Assembly: GCA_965279005.1 (NCBI GenBank)
Contig: CBDIHK010000025.1
Span: 124,001 to 188,000 of the forward strand
Direction: 5' to 3'
DNA length: 64,000 bases
Source of the DNA: Planctobacterium sp965279005
GTDB taxonomy: Bacteria > Pseudomonadota > Gammaproteobacteria > Enterobacterales > Alteromonadaceae
Made by a program: the position numbers and the translations under genes. Shown piece after piece: positions 9,927 to 19,341 of the stretch; within the stretch, counting starts at the first letter, position 1; each line of letters opens with the position of its first letter. The notes beneath the pieces are model-generated. The model was not told where the DNA came from. It was given only the letters and a program-made list of their open reading frames with translations, and made no database searches.

Positions 9927-10193
9927 TTGATAGAATCGGTATCAGTTTGCGTCAAATTGCCCTGCACCATCACTAACTAACACTAAGTGGTAGCAGTAGT
10001 AGTCATTTATTCATTTGTGGTGCATCTAGATACACATGGAAAGCTAATGTAAAATACCAACTGGGGGCTATCGGTAAATTTACTTTGCAGTCAGAACCAA
10101 CAAAAGGATAAACTCCTACTGAAGTTCGTTCCCTAAATACCCATCGCAGTATGAGCAGTTGTTGCTAACCATGGCCTTAGAAGGAACTTAGTG
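9927..10193. other. Intergenic, with a lone copy of a MITE terminus
   Basis: TTGATAGAATCGGTAT at 9928-9943 matches 15 of 16 bases of the right terminal repeat of the MITE-like element at 11620-11883. No partner repeat is seen nearby. The remainder shows no gene. Confidence 0.35.
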
Positions 10194-10619
10194 ATGTATG
10201 AAATTAAACAGGCAAGCCCAGCTGATGCCCCTGAATTGCAAATCCTATTGCGGCAACTAGGGTATGACAGTGCAGAGCAAGATATTGCAAAAGCGCTTGC
10301 CAGCCCCAAAGAAGGCACCGATGTATATGCCGCGTTCGCTGGATCTAGGCTAGTTGGATTTATATCCCTTATTTATTACTTTTATTTCCCACTGCAACAA
10401 CAGGTATGTCGGATCACAACACTGGTGGTTCAGGAAGATTTACAGGGAAATGGTGTAGGTAGTTGTTTAATCAGCTTCGCCAAGAAAAAAGCCGCAGAGC
10501 ACTCATGCGTTTTACTTGAAGTAACAACCTCTATCAGCCGCAAAAAAGCGCAAAAGTATTACGAAGCCTTGGGCTTTAAAAAAGCGTCATACCGGTATTA
10601 CCAAGAGCTTGCTGGCTAG
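10194..10619 (+). CDS. GNAT family N-acetyltransferase
   Basis: A 141-residue single-domain GNAT protein. The acetyl-CoA binding motif A is visible as VVQEDLQGNGVGSCLI (QGNGVG being the Q/RxxGxG/A loop), and the C-terminal motif B as YYEALGFKKASYRY. GNAT enzymes transfer an acyl group from acyl-CoA to an amine; the substrate cannot be told. ATG 10194 is chosen because AAGGAA lies 7 bases upstream; a GTG directly before it is less likely. Confidence 0.85.
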   Translation: MYEIKQASPADAPELQILLRQLGYDSAEQDIAKALASPKEGTDVYAAFAGSRLVGFISLIYYFYFPLQQQVCRITTLVVQEDLQGNGVGSCLISFAKKKAAEHSCVLLEVTTSISRKKAQKYYEALGFKKASYRYYQELAG

Positions 10620-10697
10620 AATGTACTGACCGTCATACCATGGCGGTTTGTTACTGTTCCTGAATCAGCGGTAATATATTTTTTCTAATCAGCGCTG

Positions 10698-11522
10698 TTA
10701 TGCCAACAAAAGCAACGCCGATTGCGGACGTTGGTTTGCCTGCGATAACACGGTCGATGCCGCTTGTTGCAATATTTGCAGCCTGGATAGGTTAGCAGTT
10801 TCAGCTGCATAGTCTGCGTCTTGGATACGGGAGCGTGCACTCGAAAGGTTTTCTGATACGTTGCTTAAATTCCTGATCGCCGATTGGAACCGGTTTTGCA
10901 ACGCACCTAAGCTAGCCCGCTGCGACCCAATACTCGATATTGCCGCATCCACAGACGTTAATGCAGAACTAGCTCCTGCTGCCGTTGACACGTTCGCGTT
11001 GGCAACCCCCAGGCCTGACGCGCCAAAACCGCCACTCCTCGAAATATTCACACTAATCGTTTGCGCTGAATTTGCGCCTACCTGAAATACGCGTGAGAAG
11101 GTACCTGTTAGTATGTCATTCCCGGCAAATTGGGTTCCCGAAGCTGACCGTGACAATTCTTGTACTAGCTGGCCAACTTCTTGTTGCAGGGCTGCCCTAT
11201 CAGATGACGAGTTAATGCCATTTTGGGACTGGATAGCCAACTGCCGAATGCGCTGTAATGAGGTTGTTGCTTCCTGTAAAGCACCCTCTGCAGTTTGTAC
11301 CAATGAAATAGCATCATTGGCATTGCGGATGGACATGTTTAGCCCTTCCAGTTGAGAAGTGAACCTATCGGCAATACGTATACCGGCAACATCATCAGAA
11401 GCAGAATTTATCCTAAAGCCTGAAGATAGACGCTCATACGACACAGCCAACGCTGATGTGGTATCGAAGATCTGATTTTGGGCCGTTAGCGAGGCTGTAT
11501 TTGTATTGACAAACAGGCTCAT
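10698..11522 (-). CDS. Flagellin (orphan copy)
   Basis: A 274-residue flagellin. The N-terminal D0/D1 block (VNTNTASLTAQNQ...SSGFRINSASDDVAG, IADRFTSQL) and the C-terminal D1/D0 block (IQDADYAAETANLSR, QILQQAASTVLSQAN) are both present, with a short variable centre, as in many marine bacteria. It is exported by the flagellar type III system and polymerises as filament. AGGAAA precedes the ATG at a good distance. No other flagellar gene is in the window, so it is outside the main flagellar cluster and may be an accessory filament subunit. Confidence 0.95.
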   Translation of the reverse strand: MSLFVNTNTASLTAQNQIFDTTSALAVSYERLSSGFRINSASDDVAGIRIADRFTSQLEGLNMSIRNANDAISLVQTAEGALQEATTSLQRIRQLAIQSQNGINSSSDRAALQQEVGQLVQELSRSASGTQFAGNDILTGTFSRVFQVGANSAQTISVNISRSGGFGASGLGVANANVSTAAGASSALTSVDAAISSIGSQRASLGALQNRFQSAIRNLSNVSENLSSARSRIQDADYAAETANLSRLQILQQAASTVLSQANQRPQSALLLLA

Positions 11523-11619
11523 CTTAATTTCCTACTACACCCTTACTGAACCACAGATTAAGCATGGCAATAAAATCCCGCCATAATGCCGCGGCAAATG
11601 GTACTAATGTGTTTATCTA

Positions 11620-11883
11620 ATACCGATTCCATTAAGTATTTGCTCACCCAGTGGGAATTGAAAAGGGTTTAGACAAGGCAAATGTTCAAAGGTCTAGTGG
11701 GTCTAAATCGAGAACATTTAACGCTGTATAAAACCTTTTCAAACCCATCGAAGACGCGCCTCAGGAACACAATTTCTTCGTTGCACGAATTTCGAAAGAC
11801 CGCCAGTATTACTTCATTCGTGCGCCTTGAACTTGAGTCCCTGAGGCAGCGCTGGGAGAGCAAATACTTGATGGAATCGGTAT
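11620..11883. mobile_element. MITE-like element, about 264 bp, with 31-bp terminal inverted repeats
   Basis: The left end ATACCGATTCCATTAAGTAT (from 11620) continues as TTGCTCACCCAG. The complement of the right end (11883 back to 11852) reads ATACCGATTCCATCAAGTAT then TTGCTCTCCCAG. The repeats therefore match over about 31 bases with two differences. The interior has short frames on both strands, but none resembles a transposase. A convincing target duplication is not seen. The size and structure fit a non-autonomous element moved by a transposase elsewhere. Confidence 0.75.
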
Positions 11884-12074
11884 AACTAATGCTGCAACAA
11901 TAGGTTTATTGCTACTGGCTCTCTCGTGTTCTGTATCGACGTGGACTAGGCTGCATTTAGGGTGTGGATTTAAAAAAACATTGGTGTTTTTGCAATAAAC
12001 TCTAAGTGCTTGAATTGCATGTATATTTAATCGACTAAAATGTTGGGCAAGCTTGGTTGCATTACCCTTAATGT

Positions 12075-13148
12075 CTACCAGACCATTATCTGGCCAGCGT
12101 CTGCCCTAGCCTTGCCTGCAAGGGTGTTTTGGTAAACTGAATCCATAGACTCGGTGACATTATATTCTTGAATGTTGATAGGCATCTTTTTGAAAGCATT
12201 TAACAATCCGGTATCGATCGCTGCTTGTAATTGGGCAGCGCCTACTTGTTTGGATACTGTCTGGTATACAGTGGGCGCAAAAAACAATGTGGGTTCTACA
12301 GCTATGTTTACGCGGCCAAGTGCCTGCCAATCCGTCATACCAATTTGTACGAATGATGATAGCTGGTGTTTTAGCAAGTCCCCTAGTTGTGCAGCCAAAT
12401 CTGCATTGCCGGAAAAATCCAAACAGCAGGTTCCAGTATCCTTGTCCAATTCAGATAAACTGTCATAGCTTATAACCTGGTCATAGTAGCCAGTGTCTTC
12501 TACAAAACCCTTGTTAAGGTTTGAGGTCAATCCCACTAGTTTGATTTCACTATCTGGGTTAAGCCTTGTCCTTATTTCCTGCGCCGTCATCAAGCTGGTT
12601 TTGCTCGACGCGCTACTAAACAAAATTTGGGAATTATTGCCCATGTAGGTTTCACAGGTTTGTAGGGCGAGTAAATAGGCTGTGGTGTATAAGGGCTTGA
12701 GCAAACATAGTAAATCTATTTCTTGTTGCGTTTGGTTTGTTATTTTTTCATACAAGTTATAGCTAATAGGTAGTGCTTTTCGGTGTTCTGATTTTTCAAT
12801 AAGCAAACCTGTCTGCAACGCTTTTGTGCGGCTAACTAGGTATTGGGATAGTGGCCAATAACCATAAAAGCGTTCGCCAACGGCAGTATCATCACATTTG
12901 CTGGCAACTACCTTGGCTACTCCCCACACCGGCACTATGCCGTATTCAGGATCAGGCGTCGGGAAAAATTGCCAGTAGCTAAATCGTTCACCCAACAATG
13001 CATAAGTAATATTGTTGGCGGTGAAGGCAAACCTTTCTATCGCAAATAGCACTTCACCAGGTTGAAGTTCCGAAAGGGCTCCTGACTGCCACTTGCTAAA
13101 GCTTAAGTTTTGTTTATTGACCCAAAATTGGCGGTTATCATTTGGCAT
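12075..13148 (-). CDS. DUF2855 family protein, quinone oxidoreductase-like
   Basis: A 357-residue protein that I place in DUF2855. Its N terminus resembles the GroES-like part of medium-chain dehydrogenases (PGEVLFAIERFAFTANNITYALLG, then WGVAKVVAS). The middle keeps a Rossmann-like segment (ILFSSASSKTSLMTAQEIR), where the cofactor would bind. No biochemical role is established for the family. AGGAG lies about 10 bases before the ATG. It is followed on the same strand by nothing close; the SRPBCC gene lies upstream by 46 bases and may share its transcript. Confidence 0.75.
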   Translation of the reverse strand: MPNDNRQFWVNKQNLSFSKWQSGALSELQPGEVLFAIERFAFTANNITYALLGERFSYWQFFPTPDPEYGIVPVWGVAKVVASKCDDTAVGERFYGYWPLSQYLVSRTKALQTGLLIEKSEHRKALPISYNLYEKITNQTQQEIDLLCLLKPLYTTAYLLALQTCETYMGNNSQILFSSASSKTSLMTAQEIRTRLNPDSEIKLVGLTSNLNKGFVEDTGYYDQVISYDSLSELDKDTGTCCLDFSGNADLAAQLGDLLKHQLSSFVQIGMTDWQALGRVNIAVEPTLFFAPTVYQTVSKQVGAAQLQAAIDTGLLNAFKKMPINIQEYNVTESMDSVYQNTLAGKARADAGQIMVW

Positions 13149-13194
13149 TGTTAAGCGGGCTCCTGGATGTTAAGTAAAGGCGCTAAGCTAAATT

Positions 13195-13647
13195 TTACCG
13201 GCTGAAAAATTTATAACGGCGTTCCATTCCGCGAAGCAAGCTAGCAAAACTTTTTGCGACCTTTGGACCTAAAAATTTTGTTAGAAATGAGCCAATTATT
13301 GGCGCGCTAAAATTAAATTCCGAATGCCAAATAACTTTGGTGGCATTACCCGCTTCACGTAGTGTAATTTCACCGACTCTATGCTCTATGGCGAAGGGTT
13401 TAGCTGAGATAATTTGGTAGGCCATTTTATGCGGGGATTCATAGGCAACAATTTCTTCCTGAAGCGTCATACCGCCAGACTTAATCTCCCTGATTGCACC
13501 GACACCGTTTTTATCGTCACTGCCCGATTTTAGCAGGTCGGCTTTGTCCACTGCCGCATAAAGGTGGTAATTGGCATGGTCGGTAATGGCTTCGAATGCC
13601 TTTTCTATCGGCATCTCCAGTTCTTTTTCTACGTGGACAGTAAACAA
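13195..13647 (-). CDS. SRPBCC family (polyketide cyclase-like) protein
   Basis: A 150-residue protein with the START/SRPBCC layout: an N-terminal strand (VHVEKELEMPIEKAFEAITDH), the turn GVGAIREI, and a C-terminal helix (FLTKFLGPKVAKSFASLLRG). The fold forms a hydrophobic ligand pocket; the ligand is unknown. The frame begins with TTG 13647, preceded by ACGAGG at 7 bases. No earlier ATG is in frame. The DUF2855 gene follows after 46 bases. Confidence 0.75.
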   Translation of the reverse strand: MFTVHVEKELEMPIEKAFEAITDHANYHLYAAVDKADLLKSGSDDKNGVGAIREIKSGGMTLQEEIVAYESPHKMAYQIISAKPFAIEHRVGEITLREAGNATKVIWHSEFNFSAPIIGSFLTKFLGPKVAKSFASLLRGMERRYKFFSR

Positions 13648-13746
13648 AAAATAGCCTCGTATGCTTGCTGCAAAACTACAGCTTAGAGGGATTTATTTTG
13701 CATGTGAAGCTATATTTAGCAAACCCCAGCAGCCTTACAACGATAT

Positions 13747-15015
13747 TTAGTCAGCCGCGGTACGGGGATCCGAATACAGCTGGATAGACTGTTGCCTGCC
13801 TTTTACATTGGTATCTGCCACTTTTTCCAAGCGATTGTCTTTTGATTTTTCACATGCGGCCTTGCTGACCAATAACGGGTAACCCAGCTCTTTGGTCATA
13901 CCTTCAATTCTGGCAGCAACATTGACAGTATCGCCTATGACGGTGTAATCCATCCGGCTCTCGCTACCGACATTACCGGCAATAGCTTCGCCACTATGTA
14001 CGCCAATGCCTATTTGGATTTGGGGAAGGCCTTCTTGTGCAAAGCGTTGGTTTAGTTCTGGTAGTCTTTGCAGCATTTGCCGCGCGGCATCAATGGCCTG
14101 TTGTGACCGGTTGCCTTCTTCCTGCGGTGTGCCAAATACCGCCATAATGGCATCACCAATAAACTTGTCGATCATGCCGTTGTGCCTAAATATGATGTTG
14201 CTCATCTCTGCAAAATAGCAATTGAGCAGCTTAGTTATTACTTCCGGTTCATACTGTTCACAAAGCCGGGTAAAGCCCCTTATGTCCGCCATCAGCACTG
14301 TGACCTCCCGTCGTTCACCACCCGGTTCGATATCAACTTTGCCTGTTTCGACGGCTTTCACCAGTTTTTCGGGTAAGTACCTTAACAGCCGCTCCCGGTG
14401 ACGCAAGCGGGTATAGGTACCGGTAATGTAATTGGAAATGGACCATGCCAACAAACCAGAAAATACGATAATAATCTGCTCGTGAACTTCAATTGCCCTA
14501 GCAGTATGGCTGTGTTCTAAAATAACTGTCGCCGCTACTAAGCAGCACACAGTGGAATAGAGGATAATCCACTTGCCCTGCCTAAATGCACTCATGACGT
14601 TAAATAGCATCATGGCACTAATTATCATCAACTCAAATTCAGTGGCGTGTAGATCCTTTAAAAAGTGGCCAATCTCTGCCAGATACTCCATTTCTAAAGT
14701 GATCAGCAAAATAATGAGGTAATCAAATAAAATAGAGACAAACTTAAGCCAGGGTTTATAAACCTTTGAACTGGCCCACTTGGCGACTAATCCACACCAC
14801 ACAGCAGTCACAGCCATCGAGCCCAAGTCGTAGCCAATTAACTGCCAATCCAGCCCACGTCCCATGGTGCCGACGGCTAGCTCCAACAAAAACAACGCCA
14901 TCAATCCGAAAAAGCGGATTTCGTTAATATGCTTTTCCATCTCCATTTCCCGCTGCTGGTAACAGTCGGTCAAGAGTGCGTCAAAGCTATTGTCGATTGA
15001 GTTAAGCCACTTCAT
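13747..15015 (-). CDS. Membrane-bound class III adenylate cyclase
   Basis: A 422-residue protein with about six transmembrane helices in the first 200 residues and a C-terminal class III cyclase domain. Metal-binding Asp residues are in MADIRGFT (about residue 243) and FIGDAIMAVFG. The IDKF lysine and the DYTVIGDTVNVAAR segment (Thr at the base-selecting site, then the Asn and Arg used in catalysis) point to ATP rather than GTP as substrate. It is a probable source of cAMP at the membrane. No HAMP is evident between membrane and catalytic parts. It stands alone on its strand. Confidence 0.88.
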   Translation of the reverse strand: MKWLNSIDNSFDALLTDCYQQREMEMEKHINEIRFFGLMALFLLELAVGTMGRGLDWQLIGYDLGSMAVTAVWCGLVAKWASSKVYKPWLKFVSILFDYLIILLITLEMEYLAEIGHFLKDLHATEFELMIISAMMLFNVMSAFRQGKWIILYSTVCCLVAATVILEHSHTARAIEVHEQIIIVFSGLLAWSISNYITGTYTRLRHRERLLRYLPEKLVKAVETGKVDIEPGGERREVTVLMADIRGFTRLCEQYEPEVITKLLNCYFAEMSNIIFRHNGMIDKFIGDAIMAVFGTPQEEGNRSQQAIDAARQMLQRLPELNQRFAQEGLPQIQIGIGVHSGEAIAGNVGSESRMDYTVIGDTVNVAARIEGMTKELGYPLLVSKAACEKSKDNRLEKVADTNVKGRQQSIQLYSDPRTAAD

Positions 15016-15110
15016 GGTGCTATTCGATGCAAAGGACTAGGCCTTTAGCATGCTAGCATGCATGCTAAAAATCAATCTGGCACCTAAGATAGTAGCTAGG
15101 GCTCCCACAT

Positions 15111-15944
15111 TTAAACCTGTTTCAACAGTACTTCCCGTTGCGGGAATGGAATGGTGACTTGGTGTTTCTGTAATGTGCCCCAAACCAAGCCATTCAAACT
15201 GTGCTTGGCCTGGACTAATTCTTCAGTTGCCACCCAGCAACGCATCTCTAATAAAATGCAACTGTCAGCAAATTCCTTTATGCCAGCTTGGACGGCTGGT
15301 TCTTCCTTTACCATGGAGGATTTCGCCAGCGTCGCTTGCAGCAGCTTCAACACGGCGTCAATATCAGAGTCGTAGCTTACCCCTACTTCTAACGATAACA
15401 GTGTTATAGCACCTGAATTGTGCAAGACCTCACCGACTATGTGTTTATTCGGCACCATAATGTCGACGCCATTTTCATCTCTAAGCAAGGTGTAAGCTAG
15501 GTTAATTCGCGTTACCTGCCCCTCTACGCCATGCACACTAATAGTATCTCCAACCACAAATGGCCTGGTTAAAATAATATTGAACCCCGCGCCAAAGTTG
15601 GATAGCAGCCCCTGCACCGCCAAGCCTGCACCTAAGGAAACCGCACCGATAGCCGCGATAAAGGGCGTGATACTAATGCCGATCATATTCAAACACATGA
15701 CCGCCACCATGGTTAATAAGGCGATTTTTACGACATTGGCAATAAACTCAGACAAGGTAACGTCGAGGTTTTTATTTTCACAGATCCGCTGTACCCAAGC
15801 CGCCACTTTGCGCGCGATAATAAGGCCAACAAGAAAAACGAAGATTGCGCCAATAAGCTGGAAGCTGTAATTGACTAGAAAATTGACGATGATGTCATAA
15901 ATTTTTTGTAGTTGTTCTATTTCTTGGCTTACATCGGGGTTCAT
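15111..15944 (-). CDS. MscS-family small mechanosensitive channel
   Basis: A 277-residue MscS-type channel that releases osmolytes on membrane tension. Three membrane segments lie in the first 130 residues. The pore helix is recognisable by its Gly/Ala pattern, SLGAGLAVQGLLSNFGAGF, followed by RPFVVGDTI and the beta domain. The start at 15944 (MNPDVSQEIEQL) is preferred over the upstream ATG at 15983 because AAAGG lies about 7 bases before it. The C-terminal alpha/beta domain is complete. Confidence 0.9.
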   Translation of the reverse strand: MNPDVSQEIEQLQKIYDIIVNFLVNYSFQLIGAIFVFLVGLIIARKVAAWVQRICENKNLDVTLSEFIANVVKIALLTMVAVMCLNMIGISITPFIAAIGAVSLGAGLAVQGLLSNFGAGFNIILTRPFVVGDTISVHGVEGQVTRINLAYTLLRDENGVDIMVPNKHIVGEVLHNSGAITLLSLEVGVSYDSDIDAVLKLLQATLAKSSMVKEEPAVQAGIKEFADSCILLEMRCWVATEELVQAKHSLNGLVWGTLQKHQVTIPFPQREVLLKQV

Positions 15945-16084
15945 AGCACGACCTTTAAAATTGTTTGGCTCCAGGATAGCCAAGCAAGTACTTTATTTCA
16001 GCAAATTGTGATTAATACTTTAGGCTTATTTTGGAACCCTCAATGTCATTTGAAAGAGCACCCTATTCAATAGATCGCGATGTA

Positions 16085-17065
16085 TCAATTAAAGCTGGCA
16101 ATCCCAAGCCTATTGATGGCATCAAGAGCGGCTTGGGAAATGTGGGGGTTTTCCATTATTAATAGTTTTCTTCGGTAAAAACCAAGCTCAGATAAACGGT
16201 TGGCATAATGCTTTTCAAATAGCGTGTAGTAACTGCGATCAATGATCGCCATGCGCAAACCACTGGTTAAAGCAGCGTGCAATTCTGGCCGATCTTTTCT
16301 TACATAAAGAATGTCAGCAAAGGGGTAAACCAAAGCTAAGCGTTGTTCTAATTGTAAAGATTCAATGGCGTTATCGTCTTGCTGCGCTTCAATCGCACTG
16401 CGACTGAAACATTGGGCCTCACCTTTTTCCATTGCACTAAGCAAACTCGTCCTACTGGTTGCAGCGAAAACCGGGATACGGTTGGTTTGCATAATATCGA
16501 TGTCAGGCCAGCCATTGACCAACGCTATATTGATACCGTTTTGCGCAAAATCAATTGCTTGGTTTATCTGGTTGAACTGGGATTGGCTGTATTTATCAAT
16601 AAGGCACAGCCGGAAGCCCAACAGCCCTCGATCCAGCGGCACATAAATTGGCAAAAACCGCTTTTCTTTTTCAATTGAGACGCCAGAAACAATAACATCC
16701 AGCTTCCCCCCTGCTATTGATAATTGCTCAAATGCGCTGTTAAACCCTTGCACTTCTACCCGCCGGATAGACATTGTTGAACCAGCAAGCCCCGCTTTTG
16801 CCATTGCCAGTTGCAAGAAACCCCGTACCGGAATGTTGTCATAATTTGCGTGCCAAACCCTTACATCCAATTCAGTATCCTTGATGCTTTGTTGCGCAAA
16901 AGCCGGGATAACCCAAACCGCCAGAAAAGCCAGTAATAGGTTATAGTCCAACAGCTTTGTTGTTTGCCTAGGTTTTCCCATAGCTGAATTAATCAATTTT
17001 ATTATTTGCTTTATCATTCCGTCAGCAATAATCGCTAGCCCCATCGTTCTGTTTTCTACATACAA
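16085..17065 (-). CDS. Periplasmic solute-binding protein, family 3-like, solitary
   Basis: A protein of up to 326 residues with the layout of extracellular solute-binding proteins family 3. It has a signal peptide (LLLAFLAVWVIPAFAQQ), then VRVWHANYDNIPVRGFLQLAM and the typical inner segment GGKLDVIVSGVSIEKEKRF. Several in-frame Met codons precede the signal; MGKPRQ at 16981 gives the most normal signal peptide, but no start has a good ribosome-binding site. No transporter permease or ATPase genes are near. Such solitary proteins may feed a sensor rather than a transporter. Confidence 0.7.
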   Translation of the reverse strand: MYVENRTMGLAIIADGMIKQIIKLINSAMGKPRQTTKLLDYNLLLAFLAVWVIPAFAQQSIKDTELDVRVWHANYDNIPVRGFLQLAMAKAGLAGSTMSIRRVEVQGFNSAFEQLSIAGGKLDVIVSGVSIEKEKRFLPIYVPLDRGLLGFRLCLIDKYSQSQFNQINQAIDFAQNGINIALVNGWPDIDIMQTNRIPVFAATSRTSLLSAMEKGEAQCFSRSAIEAQQDDNAIESLQLEQRLALVYPFADILYVRKDRPELHAALTSGLRMAIIDRSYYTLFEKHYANRLSELGFYRRKLLIMENPHISQAALDAINRLGIASFN

Positions 17066-17617
17066 GTATTAGCTAATATATTTGCAATCTACAATCCACA
17101 ATTGAATTTAACAGATTTATATCTATTGGCTCATAAAACTCCAGTGCAATAGCTACAGGCAAGTATTTCCAATGATGATGTATTGGAACCTGAGTGCAGC
17201 TGCGTTGCCACTTTGTAAATAGCTAACTTTTCCAGCAACGTTATTTAAGGCGTAAACAAGATCTGTACTAAGTGTGGGATGAAGCAGACAAGCTTTTGTT
17301 TTTACACAAAACAGCGCCAATAAATAAACTTATTTTTGATTCCAGTTAGGCTGAATTAATTTGCTTCAGCTTGAATTTGGCCACACTTAAAAAGCCTACA
17401 GCATGCAGGTTGGCGGGGGCTAGCCTCTTTTAAAGCTAGGCCTTTTTTATTTATCTAAATAATCGCCACGCCCTGCCCCAAAACTGTCATATTTCTGCGC
17501 CCCCAATGGTTTAGTTTTGTCGACGGCTCATAGGGGAAACCGCCCCTGGCCACACACATAAAAAAGATAACCGATACCAAATTTTTTTAGGTATCTATAC
17601 AAGCGGAACGAGTGACC
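17066..17617. other. Long intergenic leader region before the endonuclease gene
   Basis: About 550 bases without a gene. From about 17345 there are successive potential hairpins: GCTGAA/TTCAGC at about 17350-17371, a CCTAC...GCAGG dyad near 17395-17409, then the terminator-like stem at 17419-17447. This could be a structured 5' leader of the endonuclease transcript. Confidence 0.35.
17419..17448 (+). terminator. Terminator-like hairpin with T tract
   Basis: GGCTAGC pairs imperfectly with GCTAGGCC across a CTCTTTTAAA loop and is followed by TTTTTTA. No + strand gene lies upstream of it, so it ends either an unseen small RNA or a leader transcript of the gene at 17618. Confidence 0.5.
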
Positions 17618-19288
17618 ATGAAAAAGATAATTCCAGCAATTGCGATAGGACTAAGCCTTAGCAACCTGGCTCTCGCTGAGGTTGAAAACGGCGATTTTGA
17701 AACCTGGAACGGCAACACGCCAAGCGGTTGGACAACCATTGATTCGGGGATTGATGTCAGCCAAGCTGGCAACCCCACTTATGACGGCAGTTATGCCGCC
17801 TCTGTTAGGGTAACGACGGGCAGCCAAAGCTCGACTGACTTTAGGCAGTCCGTAGCGGTAGTCGCCAACCAATCTTATACTTTTAGTGCCCGCATCTACC
17901 ATACAGAAGGTAATGTAAGGGCACGGCTTTACGTCAATGGTTATCAAAACTATTCGAATAACAACCTGACTAACCAATGGCAAGAAATCAGCTACACCTA
18001 TACTGCATCTTCAAGCACGAATATCGAAGTCGGTTTGCGTTTTTATGACCAAAGTGGCTTCGACGGTTCTGAAATTGTTTATGTTGACAACTTCCAGCCT
18101 ACCACTAGCAGTGGCGGTACCGGTGGTGGTTCAGGCGGCACTGGGGGCGGAACCGGCGGCGGCTGCACCACCACGGCCTTTACCCTGGTAACCGACAATT
18201 ATGGTTATGAAACTAGCTGGACATTGCGTGATAGCAGTAATGCTGAAGTTGCCTCAGGTAGCAATTACGCCAGCAACCAAACCTACAATGAAAACTTATG
18301 CCTAGCTGATGGAGACTACAGCTTCACCATCGACGACAGCTATGGCGATGGTATTTGCTGCAGCTATGGCAACGGCTCCTATAACTTCAGTGCCAACGGC
18401 CAGACCCTCATTGAAGGCGGCCAATTCAATAGCACCGAAACCAAAACCTTTACCATTGGCAGCTCTGGTGGTTCTGGTGGCGGCTCAGGCGGAGGCAGTG
18501 GCGGCGGTGCCACAGACCTGACCTTGTACTATCAAACTGCCGAAGGGTTAAGCGGCTACACCTTAAAAACAGCCTTGTATGACATTATCAAGGGGCACAG
18601 CAACCAGGGCTATGGTGCGATATGGAGCTTTTATGAGGCCCATGCTTTGGATACCTACTATGAAAATGACGGCACTATCCTGGACATCTACTCTGAAAAC
18701 CCCACCGGTGGTGATGCAATCACCTTTACTAAGGTATCAGACCAATGTGGCAGCTATAGCGGCGAAGGTGACTGTTACAACCGCGAGCACTCCTTCCCCA
18801 AAAGCTGGTTTGGCGGCAAAGTTGAGCCAATGAACTCAGATGTCCACCACATTTTTGCAACCGATGGCTATGTCAATATGAAGCGCTCTAGCTATCCTTA
18901 CGGCGAAGTCAGTTCAGCAACCTACACCTCTAGCAATGGTTCAAAAGTGGGCTCGGCACGCTCTGGCCTCGGTTATTCAGGCACCGTATTTGAACCCATA
19001 GATGAATTCAAAGGTGATTTGGCTCGCGCATATTTCTATATGGCCACCCGCTACCAGGATCAAATATCCGGTTGGGAAAGCAACAGTAGCTATGGCAATG
19101 CTGTGCTCAACGGTACCAATAACCAAGTGTTTGAAGCCTGGTTCTTGGATCTTCTAAAGCAGTGGCATAACCAGGATCCGGTAAGCCAAAAGGAAATTGA
19201 CCGCAATAACGCAGCCCAAACCCACCAAGCCAACCGCAACCCATTTGTTGACCACCCTGAGTTTGTGGCTTTGATTTGGGGTAATTAA
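17618..19288 (+). CDS. Secreted endonuclease I family nuclease with two accessory domains
   Basis: A 556-residue secreted nuclease. A signal peptide ends near LALAEVENG. Residues about 22-165 form a beta-sandwich domain resembling carbohydrate-binding modules (NGDFETWNGNTPSGWT...). A Gly/Thr/Ser linker leads to a second domain (about 185-285) with cysteines in GDGICCSYGNG. A Gly/Ser linker follows, then the endonuclease I domain. The catalytic motif is NREHSFPKSWF near residue 389, with HHIFATDGYVNMKRS after it. Enzymes of this type cut DNA non-specifically outside the cell, probably for nutrient or biofilm-DNA use. ATG 17618 is preferred to GTG 17612. Confidence 0.9.
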   Translation: MKKIIPAIAIGLSLSNLALAEVENGDFETWNGNTPSGWTTIDSGIDVSQAGNPTYDGSYAASVRVTTGSQSSTDFRQSVAVVANQSYTFSARIYHTEGNVRARLYVNGYQNYSNNNLTNQWQEISYTYTASSSTNIEVGLRFYDQSGFDGSEIVYVDNFQPTTSSGGTGGGSGGTGGGTGGGCTTTAFTLVTDNYGYETSWTLRDSSNAEVASGSNYASNQTYNENLCLADGDYSFTIDDSYGDGICCSYGNGSYNFSANGQTLIEGGQFNSTETKTFTIGSSGGSGGGSGGGSGGGATDLTLYYQTAEGLSGYTLKTALYDIIKGHSNQGYGAIWSFYEAHALDTYYENDGTILDIYSENPTGGDAITFTKVSDQCGSYSGEGDCYNREHSFPKSWFGGKVEPMNSDVHHIFATDGYVNMKRSSYPYGEVSSATYTSSNGSKVGSARSGLGYSGTVFEPIDEFKGDLARAYFYMATRYQDQISGWESNSSYGNAVLNGTNNQVFEAWFLDLLKQWHNQDPVSQKEIDRNNAAQTHQANRNPFVDHPEFVALIWGN

Positions 19289-19341
19289 TACAAACCGCGT
19301 TTGCAACGCCAACGAGTTAACACACGGACGTGTTACTCCAC

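Noticed and set aside
11682..11885. Small frames inside the MITE-like element
   Set aside because: Both strands give short frames bounded by the element and neither resembles a transposase; they are better explained as chance frames in a repeat.
17340..17450. Cyclic di-GMP (GEMM-I) riboswitch
   Set aside because: A few bases recall the second half of the aptamer, but the conserved first half is absent, so I list only a structured leader.
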